The notes beneath the pieces were generated by a model, which worked only from the letters and a program-made list of their open reading frames with translations, was not told where the DNA came from and did not search any database. Of a stretch of DNA of 26,263 nucleotides, positions 8,505 through 15,671 are shown piece by piece (position 1 is the stretch's first letter; the number at the start of each line of letters is the position of its first letter). This stretch comes from JAGOEF01 sp029564465 (GTDB taxonomy: Bacteria; Bacteroidota; Bacteroidia; Bacteroidales; ML635J-15): the NCBI GenBank assembly GCA_029564465.1, contig JAKQPY010000043.1, positions 1 to 26,263 on the forward strand, in the 5' to 3' direction. The translations under genes and the position numbers were made by a program.

Positions 8505-10067
8505 CTATCGGGAAATTAGTTCCGGTCCTTCGCGGTGCATCATAATTACTGCCTGTTTCATAGCCGGAAACTCATCGAACTCGGGAAGATTCGAATCATC
8601 AAGTCTGTCGAGGGCGCATTCATCCAATACAATACTGTATCCGTCGGGCAGGTAAAAGAGAATCTCAACCTCCTGACCGCGCAACTTGGCATTTTCGGGC
8701 AGATAGTAATAATCGTTGATATTGAAAACCGAATCGTTTACAGAGTACCCGAAGCTAATGTTTCCTGCATATTGGTTGGCATCGGTACGGGTAGCTCCAC
8801 GACTCGTTTTAACTATTTCGGCATAAGGCAGGCTGTCAGTGGTATAATTCAGGTGAATTTCGATTTCTCCGGCTGGAATAAGATTGTTGTTTACCCTGTA
8901 CATTTTCATGTTGTTTACATCGTATGAAAATGTCGAAACACCTTCGGGAATGGTTTTGATTGTGTGAATATAAATTCTTTTGGATGTGTCAGAATCCAGC
9001 GAAATTTTATTTACCGATTCGCCGGAACCGATAAAATGGGTTGATAGCGAAACCGAAAGGGCAATCATCATGGCCAGACCCGAAATCCAAAGTATCAGCA
9101 GGCTTAGGTTCAGAAAGCGACTGGTTTTTATTTTCATCATCATAGTTATTCCTGCGTAAACCAACGAAATTAATGGGATGAAACATACCACCGCCAGCGA
9201 GGCAATAAACATCCAAGAAATAGTTGGACTGGTGAACATCTGAAGCATATAGGGAAGGGGAACCATGTCGAACCCGGCAATTTCGCGACTGAAGAAATCC
9301 GAACTTGAGGCGAAGAGGCCAAATGCCAGTATGAAAATCAGAAATACGCCGGCTGCAATAAACAAGGCTGCAATGAGTTTCCCGAAAATTCCGAAGAAAA
9401 CATTGATGGCACCCGCAAAGGTCTTACCTGCTCTTTCGACGCTTTCGCCAACACCTTTCGAGTTCTTCATCTTTTTGAAATGTTCCTTCATGTCGCGATA
9501 CTCTTCTTTTATCGTATTCTCAATATTTGAAATATTGATGTCCTTACCTTTCATTTCGAGACGGTCGGCTACGGTGGTTGCTTTGGGTACAATCAGCCAC
9601 AGAATCAGGTAAACCAGTGTCATAAATCCAGCCGAAAACAAAAAGAATATGGCAAATATGATGCGTACCGCAAGTATATTTATACCGGAAAATTCGGCTA
9701 ACCCGGCGCATACACCGCCCAGAATGCGTGCTTCAGGATCGCGGAATAACTTTTTACGTTTTTTGTTTTCGCTACGATGCGATTCGCTTTTTTCCTCGCT
9801 GTCGTCGCCGATAATTTCTTCAACGCGTCCCAGCGTCGAAATGACCTCTTCAACATCAGCAATATTGAGAACCTGCTTCGAGGGGTTTATTTTACCGGAA
9901 AATATTTCAGCAATGCGCGATTCAATATCGCTGATAATTTCGTTGCCGGCTTCCTGTTTCGAGAAATAGGCTTTTAGCTCGTCGATATACACCGATAATA
10001 ATTGAAAAGCGTCTTCGTCGATATTGAATATTAAACCATTCAGATTGATGCTTACAGTCTTTTTCAT
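8505..10067 (-). CDS. PspC-domain multi-pass membrane protein
   Basis: 520 residues. The N-terminal soluble part (1-90) has alternating helical stretches (SVYIDELKAYFSKQ, DIESRIAEIF), then a charged linker. The PspC domain follows (about 105-163; LFRDPEARILGGVCAGLAEF, then a hydrophobic helix ending LILWLIVPKA). After a charged segment come three more membrane segments (about 222-255, 283-310, 318-345) and a C-terminal soluble domain of about 170 residues rich in beta-strand-like sequence. PspC domains belong to the phage-shock envelope-stress family, but the role of these long Bacteroidota versions is not established. The gene starts 5 bp after padR, so the pair is almost certainly one operon, and PadR probably controls it. 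No pspA homologue is in the window. Confidence 0.85.
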   Translation of the reverse strand: MKKTVSINLNGLIFNIDEDAFQLLSVYIDELKAYFSKQEAGNEIISDIESRIAEIFSGKINPSKQVLNIADVEEVISTLGRVEEIIGDDSEEKSESHRSENKKRKKLFRDPEARILGGVCAGLAEFSGINILAVRIIFAIFFLFSAGFMTLVYLILWLIVPKATTVADRLEMKGKDINISNIENTIKEEYRDMKEHFKKMKNSKGVGESVERAGKTFAGAINVFFGIFGKLIAALFIAAGVFLIFILAFGLFASSSDFFSREIAGFDMVPLPYMLQMFTSPTISWMFIASLAVVCFIPLISLVYAGITMMMKIKTSRFLNLSLLILWISGLAMMIALSVSLSTHFIGSGESVNKISLDSDTSKRIYIHTIKTIPEGVSTFSYDVNNMKMYRVNNNLIPAGEIEIHLNYTTDSLPYAEIVKTSRGATRTDANQYAGNISFGYSVNDSVFNINDYYYLPENAKLRGQEVEILFYLPDGYSIVLDECALDRLDDSNLPEFDEFPAMKQAVIMMHREGPELISR

Positions 10068-10072
10068 GGTAT

Positions 10073-10405
10073 TTAGTTGTTTAAAGTTTTTAATTGATGA
10101 ATTGTTTCTTCGAGTTCACGCCAGGAGGCATCAAGTTCAAGCAAGAAGCTTTCGCCTTCGGGTGTAATAAAGTAGTATTTCCGGGGTGGACCCGAGGTTG
10201 ATTCCTGCCATTCGTAACCCAGATACCCCGAGTTTTTTAAACGCATCAGCAAAGGGTAGAGCGTTCCTTCAACAACCACCATCTTCGATTGTTTCAGCAG
10301 ATCGATGAGGTCAGGAACATACGACTTCCGCTGCTTCAGTATTAACAGGATGCAGTACTCAAGTACGCCTTTCCGCATTTGTGCATTGGTTTTTTCGTTT
10401 TCCAT
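10073..10405 (-). CDS. PadR-family transcriptional regulator
   Basis: 110 residues from the ATG at 10405; the open frame extends to a TTG at 10456, but that would lie inside the promoter and palindrome. The winged-helix core is typical of PadR: MRKGVLEYCILLIL, then YVPDLIDLLKQ, then the highly characteristic VVEGTLYPLLMRLKNSGYL and GPPRKYYFITPEGES. A short C-terminal helix provides dimerisation, which places it in the small PadR subfamily 2. These proteins usually repress themselves and a neighbouring membrane or stress gene and respond to small ligands or envelope stress. Here the neighbour 5 bp downstream encodes the PspC-domain protein. The ligand is unknown. Confidence 0.93.
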   Translation of the reverse strand: MENEKTNAQMRKGVLEYCILLILKQRKSYVPDLIDLLKQSKMVVVEGTLYPLLMRLKNSGYLGYEWQESTSGPPRKYYFITPEGESFLLELDASWRELEETIHQLKTLNN

Positions 10406-10424
10406 TTCTATTAATTTTGTAATG

Positions 10425-10456
10425 CAAAGATATTGTAAAAATTTAGTACCATGCAA
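10425..10456 (-). promoter_or_regulatory. Predicted padR-pspC promoter
   Basis: On the minus strand, TTG (10456-10454) lies 21 bp upstream of TATCTTTG (10432-10425), an exact TAnnTTTG box. Predicted transcription begins near 10419-10422, giving a leader of roughly 15 nt. The -33 part lies at the centre of a 27-bp imperfect palindrome. Confidence 0.6.
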
Positions 10457-10469
10457 TACAAGGTATTAA
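10443..10469. promoter_or_regulatory. 27-bp imperfect palindrome, candidate PadR operator
   Basis: The half-sites are TTAGTACCATGCA and TACAAGGTATTAA, centred on base 10456. Ten of thirteen positions pair across the dyad (pattern TTA.TACC.TG.A). It covers the -33 region of the predicted padR promoter, as expected for an autorepressor that blocks polymerase. That PadR binds here is inference; the symmetry is directly visible. Confidence 0.5.
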
Positions 10470-10540
10470 AAATTAACAAAAATTTAACAAATGACAGGGG
10501 TGACATTAAATTAAATGACGAATAAAAAAATTGGGTTTAT

Positions 10541-10571
10541 TTTGTTGTGTGAATAAATGATTGTATTTTTA
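10541..10571 (+). promoter_or_regulatory. Candidate promoter for the lipoprotein-ABC module
   Basis: TTTG at 10541-10544 is followed after 19 bp by TATTTTTA (10564-10571), which matches the Bacteroidota pattern with one mismatch at the last base of the -7 box. The predicted leader before the ATG at 10597 is about 20 nt. Upstream, at 10473-10491, are two TTAACAAA copies whose starts are 11 bp apart. Confidence 0.4.
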
Positions 10572-10596
10572 AGCATTAATCTAAAACTACGTATCT

Positions 10597-11580
10597 ATGA
10601 AAAAGAACCTGTTTTTCGTTGTGATTGCACTGCTTGCAGTAGCATTCTGTGTAAGCTCATGTGGCAAGAAATCGGAGAATCTCAACAGCATTCCTAAGTC
10701 AGCATTTGTTGTGGTAACATGCGATGGCAAAGCATGGAAAGATGCCACAAATCCCGAAGCACTGGCTAATAACGAAGAGTTTCAGGAAGGTCTGAAAGAG
10801 TTGGAACAGATGAGTCAAAAGCTGAAAGATCTCGTTGATAAAATTATGAAAGACCCCAATGAATCGGGAATCATGATGGACGAAATGTTGTATGCATTTG
10901 CCGATATGGATAAGGAAAATGTGATTGTGGGCGTTATTGCCAGTGTTGATAAAGAAAAACTCGAAGCCAATATCAAGTTAATCAGCGAGGAACTCGAAGT
11001 TCCCTTTAAGGCAGAAGAAAAAGACGGAATTAGCTACTTCATGCCCGAAAGCGATATGATTGTTGGCTGGACCAAAACAAAAATGATGGTGTTGGTTTTG
11101 GCAGAGGGCTACGATTATGATCTTGAAAAAAGATTTTTTGCCTTGATGAATCAGGATAAAAAAGAATCAATTCTCGAAGACAAAGATTTTAGTGCATTCC
11201 TGAAAGAGAGCAAAGATTTCAATATCTGGATCAGCAGCAATGTTGTAAACAGTCTGCCGGATTCCGAAGGAGTTAAGATGGCCGAGAAAATGGTAGGGTT
11301 CAATTTTTCGGACAATTACGGACACATACATTTTGATGCTGAAAAGGGTGAATGGACACTCACAGCCAAACTGCGTTTCAACGAAAGTATTCAAAAAGCC
11401 GATTGGAACAAGGTTATCGAAAACCTTGACGAGATGGGAGCTTTCGATGGCTTGATGGATGATTTCTTTGGCGGTTACGACGACGAAGAATATGAAATGG
11501 ATTCTCTGGGGGGTGAATATTCAGACCTTACCGAAGAAGAATGGGCCGAAATTGAAAAACTCATGCAGGAAAGCAAATAA
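10597..11580 (+). CDS. Putative lipoprotein, DUF4836-like
   Basis: 327 residues. A lipoprotein signal peptide (KKNLFFVVIALLAVAFCVSSC) has its lipobox Cys at residue 22. The mature protein begins GKKSENLNSIPKSAFVVV, whose IPK-A-VVV opening resembles the Bacteroidota DUF4836 family. The body is strongly charged with no further membrane segment, and the C-terminus is an acidic tail (YDDEEYEMDSL). The family has no known function. The gene is followed 18 bp later by an ABC ATPase on the same strand, so it may be the lipoprotein partner of that transporter; this is inferred from position. The residues after the Cys do not form an obvious surface-export signal, so it may stay on the periplasmic side. 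Confidence 0.7.
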   Translation: MKKNLFFVVIALLAVAFCVSSCGKKSENLNSIPKSAFVVVTCDGKAWKDATNPEALANNEEFQEGLKELEQMSQKLKDLVDKIMKDPNESGIMMDEMLYAFADMDKENVIVGVIASVDKEKLEANIKLISEELEVPFKAEEKDGISYFMPESDMIVGWTKTKMMVLVLAEGYDYDLEKRFFALMNQDKKESILEDKDFSAFLKESKDFNIWISSNVVNSLPDSEGVKMAEKMVGFNFSDNYGHIHFDAEKGEWTLTAKLRFNESIQKADWNKVIENLDEMGAFDGLMDDFFGGYDDEEYEMDSLGGEYSDLTEEEWAEIEKLMQESK

Positions 11581-11598
11581 GGAAGGTATTTTATTGTA

Positions 11599-12240
11599 AT
11601 GTTAATTCAATTTTCAAAACTTATCCCTTCCCCGTTATTCGAAACCGACTACAGTACTTCGGATGTTTGGGGAAGGGATTTTTCAGTTTCAGGTACCGAT
11701 AAGGTGTTGATTTCGGCTCCGTCAGGGAAGGGAAAAACCACCCTGCTCAACATTATCATCGGGCGACGGACCGATTATGTGGGAACTGTAATGATTGATG
11801 GTCAGAACCCGCTGTATTTTTCAGCAAAAGAACGAAGCGTTTTACTGAGCCGGAAAATATCGGTTGTTCATCAGGGCTTATCCTTGTTCGACGAACTGAG
11901 CCTTGAGCAAAACATCCAGCTAAAAAACAGGATTACTTCTTTTAAAAGCCACTCCGAAATTGACAAAATGCTAGTCAGGTTGGGGCTTGAACAGCAACGA
12001 AGACAAAAAGTAAAGACCTTGTCATACGGACAGAAGCAACGGTTGGCCATCATCAGGGCCTTATGCCAGCCCTTCGGTTTTATTTTGCTTGATGAGCCGT
12101 TCAGTCACCTCGACGACTACAACGCTGTTGCTGCATGGCAACTAATTACCGAAGAGGTTGCAGCGCATGGAGCCGGGGTAATATTGACCAGTCTCGGAAA
12201 CAATCATCAAATTCCTTTCGACACCATATATAATTTATAA
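11599..12240 (+). CDS. ABC transporter ATP-binding protein, LolD/MacB-like, with a degenerate H-loop
   Basis: 213 residues, slightly short for the LolD/MacB class. Walker A reads APSGKGKTT (40-48), with Ala where Gly is usual. Q-loop Gln is at 92, the signature is LSYGQKQR (LSGGQ variant), and Walker B is FILLDEP with catalytic Glu166, followed by a normal D-loop (SHLD). At the H-loop, where VTHD is expected, the protein has LTSL (196-199), so the switch His appears to be replaced by Ser198. ATP binding and dimerisation therefore look intact but turnover may be altered. It probably powers the permease encoded downstream. The substrate is unknown. Confidence 0.88.
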   Translation: MLIQFSKLIPSPLFETDYSTSDVWGRDFSVSGTDKVLISAPSGKGKTTLLNIIIGRRTDYVGTVMIDGQNPLYFSAKERSVLLSRKISVVHQGLSLFDELSLEQNIQLKNRITSFKSHSEIDKMLVRLGLEQQRRQKVKTLSYGQKQRLAIIRALCQPFGFILLDEPFSHLDDYNAVAAWQLITEEVAAHGAGVILTSLGNNHQIPFDTIYNL

Positions 12241-12243
12241 TTC

Positions 12244-12342
12244 ATGAGAAATAAATTTTCTAAAGTATTTTTCAGGTTGAGATCAGGAGTCCTGTTATCA
12301 GAGTCTTGCCTTGCACAACCACCGATACCTCCGGCATTATGA
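12244..12342 (+). CDS. Candidate 32-codon small ORF between the ABC ATPase and permease genes
   Basis: The ATG is 3 bp after the ATPase stop codon. The ORF is in the same frame as the ATPase and its TGA overlaps the permease ATG as ATGA. The peptide starts MRNKFSKVFFRLRSGVLL, is basic and partly amphipathic, contains one Cys and ends in a proline-rich tail (AQPPIPPAL). I do not recognise it. The tight start and the four-base overlap suggest real translation with coupling into the permease. Alternatives are a coupling leader whose product is irrelevant, or chance. Confidence 0.45.
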   Translation: MRNKFSKVFFRLRSGVLLSESCLAQPPIPPAL

Positions 12343-13544
12343 TCTGGAAAGTCTTTAAAGCAGAAATTAGTATCTGGCAACTGGCTGCTGCGTTTATCGG
12401 AGCTTTTTTCGGTTTGGTAATTATGCTGGTTGCTGCCGGCTTTTATTTTGATGTTAAAAGTGTTTTTTCCGATAATGAAGGGTTCTGGAAAGAAGAATAT
12501 ATCATCATCAGTAAACGAATTACCAGCGACGAAACCCTACAGCAGATTGATAATCAAAAACGCGATAAACCTTCGTTTTCGAAAACTGAAATAGATGAGC
12601 TTACAAAGCAAAAATTTGTGAAGGATGTAACCCCATTTACCAATTGCAGCTTTGGGGTGGCTGCTTTTACCGATAAGGACAGCCCACTGGCCGGTTTTTA
12701 TACCGATTTGTTTTTTGAGGCAGTTCCGGCGGCTTATATTGATGTGAATTATCATAACTGGGCGTGGAAAGAAGGCGATACTTTTATTCCGGTAATTTTG
12801 CCCAAAACCTATCTGAATCTGTATAATTTTGGATTTGCCACCTCTCAAAATCTGCCACAGGTGAGCGAAAAATCGGCATCGTTGGTTAAATTCAATGTTG
12901 TTGTTCATGGAAAAGGGAAGCGCCAAAAATTTGAAGCACGCATTGTGGGCTTCAGCGACAGAATTAACACACTGCTTGTACCTCAGGAGTTTATTGAATG
13001 GGGAAATGGCAAATATGGCAGCGATACCTTACCTGAGCCAAGCCGTTTGATCGTGGTGGCCAGCGACCCGTCTGATGCCGGTATGTTTCGTTTTTTTGAA
13101 GAGAAGAATTATGATGTCAACAAAAGCGAGCTCAGTAACAGCAAAGCACTGATGTTTTTAAGAATTATCATAACATTGGTTGTTGGAATTGGTTTAATCA
13201 TAACAGGTCTGGCATTCTGGCTTTTGATAACCAGTGTTATGCTGTTACTTCAGAAAAATAAAGAGAACATTATAAAACTCGGTTTATTGGGTTATAATAA
13301 TCAAACCATTGCTATGCCCTACCTGGTTTTGGTGCTGGTTTTGGTGCTGGTAATTAACCTCCTGGCATTTGTTCCCCTGATTTTCATCCGGAATTTTTAC
13401 ATGAGCAAAATTCTGATTTTAGGTTATGAGGCATCTGCTGCTTACAATACGGCTGTTCCACTCACAGCACTGGCAATGATGGTTGTATTACTTCTGGTTT
13501 GCTTTGCGAATATCTGGCTTCGAATTAACAGTTTTCTGCGCTAA
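12339..13544 (+). CDS. FtsX-like ABC transporter permease
   Basis: 401 residues from the ATG at 12339; an upstream TTG at 12306 is in frame but less likely. Topology is that of FtsX/LolE/MacB permeases: one N-terminal membrane segment (about 14-37), a periplasmic domain of about 230 residues, then three membrane segments (about 273-304, 327-350, 374-394). The cytoplasmic loop after the second segment contains KNKENIIKLGLLGY, in the place where such permeases contact the ATPase. The third segment is an unusual run of alternating Leu and Val encoded by a 12-bp tandem repeat. Only one permease gene is present, so the transporter probably uses a homodimer. These systems usually do mechanical work on envelope proteins or lipoproteins rather than move small solutes. 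The actual substrate is unknown. Confidence 0.82.
   Translation: MIWKVFKAEISIWQLAAAFIGAFFGLVIMLVAAGFYFDVKSVFSDNEGFWKEEYIIISKRITSDETLQQIDNQKRDKPSFSKTEIDELTKQKFVKDVTPFTNCSFGVAAFTDKDSPLAGFYTDLFFEAVPAAYIDVNYHNWAWKEGDTFIPVILPKTYLNLYNFGFATSQNLPQVSEKSASLVKFNVVVHGKGKRQKFEARIVGFSDRINTLLVPQEFIEWGNGKYGSDTLPEPSRLIVVASDPSDAGMFRFFEEKNYDVNKSELSNSKALMFLRIIITLVVGIGLIITGLAFWLLITSVMLLLQKNKENIIKLGLLGYNNQTIAMPYLVLVLVLVLVINLLAFVPLIFIRNFYMSKILILGYEASAAYNTAVPLTALAMMVVLLLVCFANIWLRINSFLR
13323..13351 (+). repeat. 12-bp tandem repeat inside the permease gene
   Basis: The unit CTGGTTTTGGTG occurs twice exactly, followed by a partial third copy (CTGGT). It encodes a Leu-Val alternation within the third membrane segment. 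Because the unit is a multiple of three, slippage would change helix length without a frameshift. Confidence 0.8.
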
Positions 13545-13545
13545 A

Positions 13546-14397
13546 CTAAATACAGGGAATATATAGGTCTTTACGTGGATTCAATAAAAACACGGCATGG
13601 TGATTTTTGTTGCATATATATTTTAATTCCCGGGCTCCGAACAGGTGTTCGCTGATAAAAGATGATTTTCCGAGTAAAAGCACCGAAACCAACATCTTAT
13701 GCTGCACTGCATAATTCATGGCTTTACTTTCGATATTAAAAATACTGCCTTTAATTTGGTTATGCCGAAATTTAATATTGAGTTGCTGAAACATTTTATT
13801 GGTGAAAAGAATATTGTTTTGTAATTCGTCATTCTTCTCGGGAGTGATAATTTCGACCTCGCGGTGCAGGTGTTTCGACAGAAAGATTCCCCAGGCAACT
13901 TTTTCTTTCATTTGTTTCTGGAAATTCAATGGGAAGGCAATGTTCCCAAGGCTTGCGGGGTTGGGTGTGCGTTCGCCGAGAAAAAGAAAAGGAATACGAG
14001 AGCGGCGTGCCATTTTAAGTACTGTGGTTCCACTCAGGTATTGTGGATCGTTTTTGCCATGTACACCAACAATCCCGAAAATAACATCTTCTTCTTCGGC
14101 TGTGCGGCTTATTAATGTACAGTTGCAGCCTTCTTCAACATAGGTATTTACTTTGGCAGCCCCCGACAATTCAATGGACGCTTTCAGTTCACTGATTTTC
14201 TTTTTTGCCCAGAGGTATGCATCGGTATTACCCGACATTATCGCAGTATTATGGTCCACAACGTGAAGTAATATCAACCTGCGACTCATTTCGCGGCATA
14301 AAAAAACTGCCCACTCTACAGCCTTGTTCCCGGTAGATGTAAAATCGGTATAAACCAAAATTGGCTGAACTTTTTCTGAATGTTTTTGTTTGTCCAT
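13546..14397 (-). CDS. Universal stress protein, two tandem Usp-like domains
   Basis: 283 residues. The first domain begins QPILVYTDFTSTGNKAVEWA and continues with RRLILLHVVDH, the usual first strands of UspA. GVHGKNDPQYLSGTTVLKM corresponds to the nucleotide-binding G-2x-G-9x-G(S/T) loop, one residue short. RSRIPFLFLG ends the first half. The second half repeats the fold in divergent form (MLVSVLLLGKSSFISEHLFG, HHAVFLLNP). Such proteins are cytoplasmic and bind ATP or act in stress survival; the precise role varies. It diverges from a flavodiiron protein gene with a 46-bp gap, and its stop lies 1 bp after the stop of the convergent permease gene. A near-match -7 box (TATTTTCG, 14409-14402) sits 4 nt before the ATG. 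Confidence 0.85.
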   Translation of the reverse strand: MDKQKHSEKVQPILVYTDFTSTGNKAVEWAVFLCREMSRRLILLHVVDHNTAIMSGNTDAYLWAKKKISELKASIELSGAAKVNTYVEEGCNCTLISRTAEEEDVIFGIVGVHGKNDPQYLSGTTVLKMARRSRIPFLFLGERTPNPASLGNIAFPLNFQKQMKEKVAWGIFLSKHLHREVEIITPEKNDELQNNILFTNKMFQQLNIKFRHNQIKGSIFNIESKAMNYAVQHKMLVSVLLLGKSSFISEHLFGARELKYICNKNHHAVFLLNPRKDLYIPCI

Positions 14398-14418
14398 GGC
14401 GCGAAAATACTATTTTTA
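14389..14418 (+). promoter_or_regulatory. Candidate promoter for the flavodiiron protein gene
   Basis: TTTG (14389-14392) is followed after 18 bp by TATTTTTA (14411-14418), one mismatch from TAnnTTTG. The predicted start near 14424 gives a leader of about 20 nt to the ATG at 14444 and argues against the earlier in-frame TTG or ATG codons at 14390 and 14396. The -33 element overlaps the first codons of the divergent universal-stress-protein gene. Confidence 0.42.
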
Positions 14419-14443
14419 TAACCGAATTAAAAATATTTACGAG

Positions 14444-15667
14444 ATGGCTTTTACGCGAAATGTGATTGACGATAAAGTGTTGAAAATCACCAATGATGTG
14501 TCTTGGGTTGGAATTCTCGATTCCGAAATTACAAGCTTCGATATTGTAATGGAAACCGAATTTGGAACTACCTATAATTCCTATTTTATCGATGCGGATA
14601 AAAAAGTATTGGTCGAAACTGCCAAGGAAAAATTCTTTGAAACATATCTGTTAAAAATACAAGAAGTTACGAACCCGGCAGATATTGATTATATTGTGCT
14701 GAATCACACCGAACCCGACCACTCGGGAAGTCTGGTGCATTTGCTGAAACTGGCCCCGAAAGCTGTTGTTGTTGGGAGTGGACAAGCGATTAAATATCTT
14801 GATGACATTGTTGGACATCCGTTTAAAAGTTTGATTGTAAAAGATGGCGATACACTCGATTTGGGCAATAAAACACTGAAATTTATCGGAGCCCCGAACC
14901 TGCATTGGCCCGACAGTATGTACACATACCTTGTTGAAGACCGAATGCTTTTCACCTGCGATTCGTTTGGCGCACATTATTGCGATAAAGCCATGTTCGA
15001 TGACTTGACCGGACCCTACGATGCCGCTTTTCGTTATTATTTCGATGTGATTCTTAAACCGTTTAGTCGTTTTATGCTTAAGGCTATCGAAAAGATAGAA
15101 GACCTGCCCATCGAAATTATTGCTCCGGGACATGGCCCGATTCTGCGTTCTTCGTGGAAAGAAAAAGTTGAACTGTCGAAGCGCATATCCGAAGAGTATA
15201 TCGCCGAAAATACGCGCACTACCAAAAAAGTGTTGATTGCTTATGTTTCGGCTTATGGATATACTGCCGAAATGGCCGGATTTATTGCCGAAGGAATTCG
15301 GTTGGTGGGTAATGTGGATGTTGAGCTACTCGATATCGAAAAAATTCAGTTGGGCGAACTCGATTCGAAACTGGTGGGCGCCGATGCACTGATGCTGGGA
15401 TGTCCAACCCTGAACCAAAACATATTACTGCCGGTATATAAACTTTTTGCACTGATTAACCCCTTGCGCGACAGGGGCAAACCGGCGGCTGCCTTTGGCT
15501 CGTACGGATGGAGCGGCGAAGGTTCTCTCATAATCGACGGGATGTTGAAAAGCCTGAAACTAAATGTGGTTCTCGATCCCAAACCTATGAAGTTCAGACC
15601 CGGTAGCCGAAACAGCCACGAGTTAATTGACTACGGCAGACAATTTGCCGAAAAAATACAGGCATAA
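14444..15667 (+). CDS. Flavodiiron protein (FprA family A-type flavoprotein)
   Basis: 407 residues from the ATG at 14444, the usual family length. The metallo-beta-lactamase-like domain carries the full diiron ligand set: HTEPDH (His88, Glu90, Asp92, His93), His154 in NLHWPDS, Asp173 in TCDSFG and His230 in APGHGP. The C-terminal flavodoxin domain (from about 260; VLIAYVSAYGYTAEMA, FGSYGWSGEG) binds FMN. The enzyme reduces O2 to water and/or NO to N2O in the cytoplasm of anaerobes and microaerophiles, using electrons from a rubredoxin or similar donor; the substrate preference cannot be read from sequence. No rubredoxin domain is fused. The divergent stress-protein neighbour fits a response to oxidative or nitrosative exposure. 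Starts at 14390 or 14396 would overlap that neighbour and add 16-18 residues of low similarity. Confidence 0.94.
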   Translation: MAFTRNVIDDKVLKITNDVSWVGILDSEITSFDIVMETEFGTTYNSYFIDADKKVLVETAKEKFFETYLLKIQEVTNPADIDYIVLNHTEPDHSGSLVHLLKLAPKAVVVGSGQAIKYLDDIVGHPFKSLIVKDGDTLDLGNKTLKFIGAPNLHWPDSMYTYLVEDRMLFTCDSFGAHYCDKAMFDDLTGPYDAAFRYYFDVILKPFSRFMLKAIEKIEDLPIEIIAPGHGPILRSSWKEKVELSKRISEEYIAENTRTTKKVLIAYVSAYGYTAEMAGFIAEGIRLVGNVDVELLDIEKIQLGELDSKLVGADALMLGCPTLNQNILLPVYKLFALINPLRDRGKPAAAFGSYGWSGEGSLIIDGMLKSLKLNVVLDPKPMKFRPGSRNSHELIDYGRQFAEKIQA

Positions 15668-15671
15668 AAGC

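Noticed and set aside
10406..10456. A longer PadR protein starting at TTG 10456
   Set aside because: The extra 17 codons run through the predicted -7 box and half of the palindrome, and the ATG at 10405 gives the normal PadR N-terminus.
14390..14443. Earlier starts (TTG 14390, ATG 14396) for the flavodiiron protein
   Set aside because: They would overlap the divergent stress gene and its start codon, add residues outside the family's usual N-terminus, and lie upstream of the predicted transcription start.
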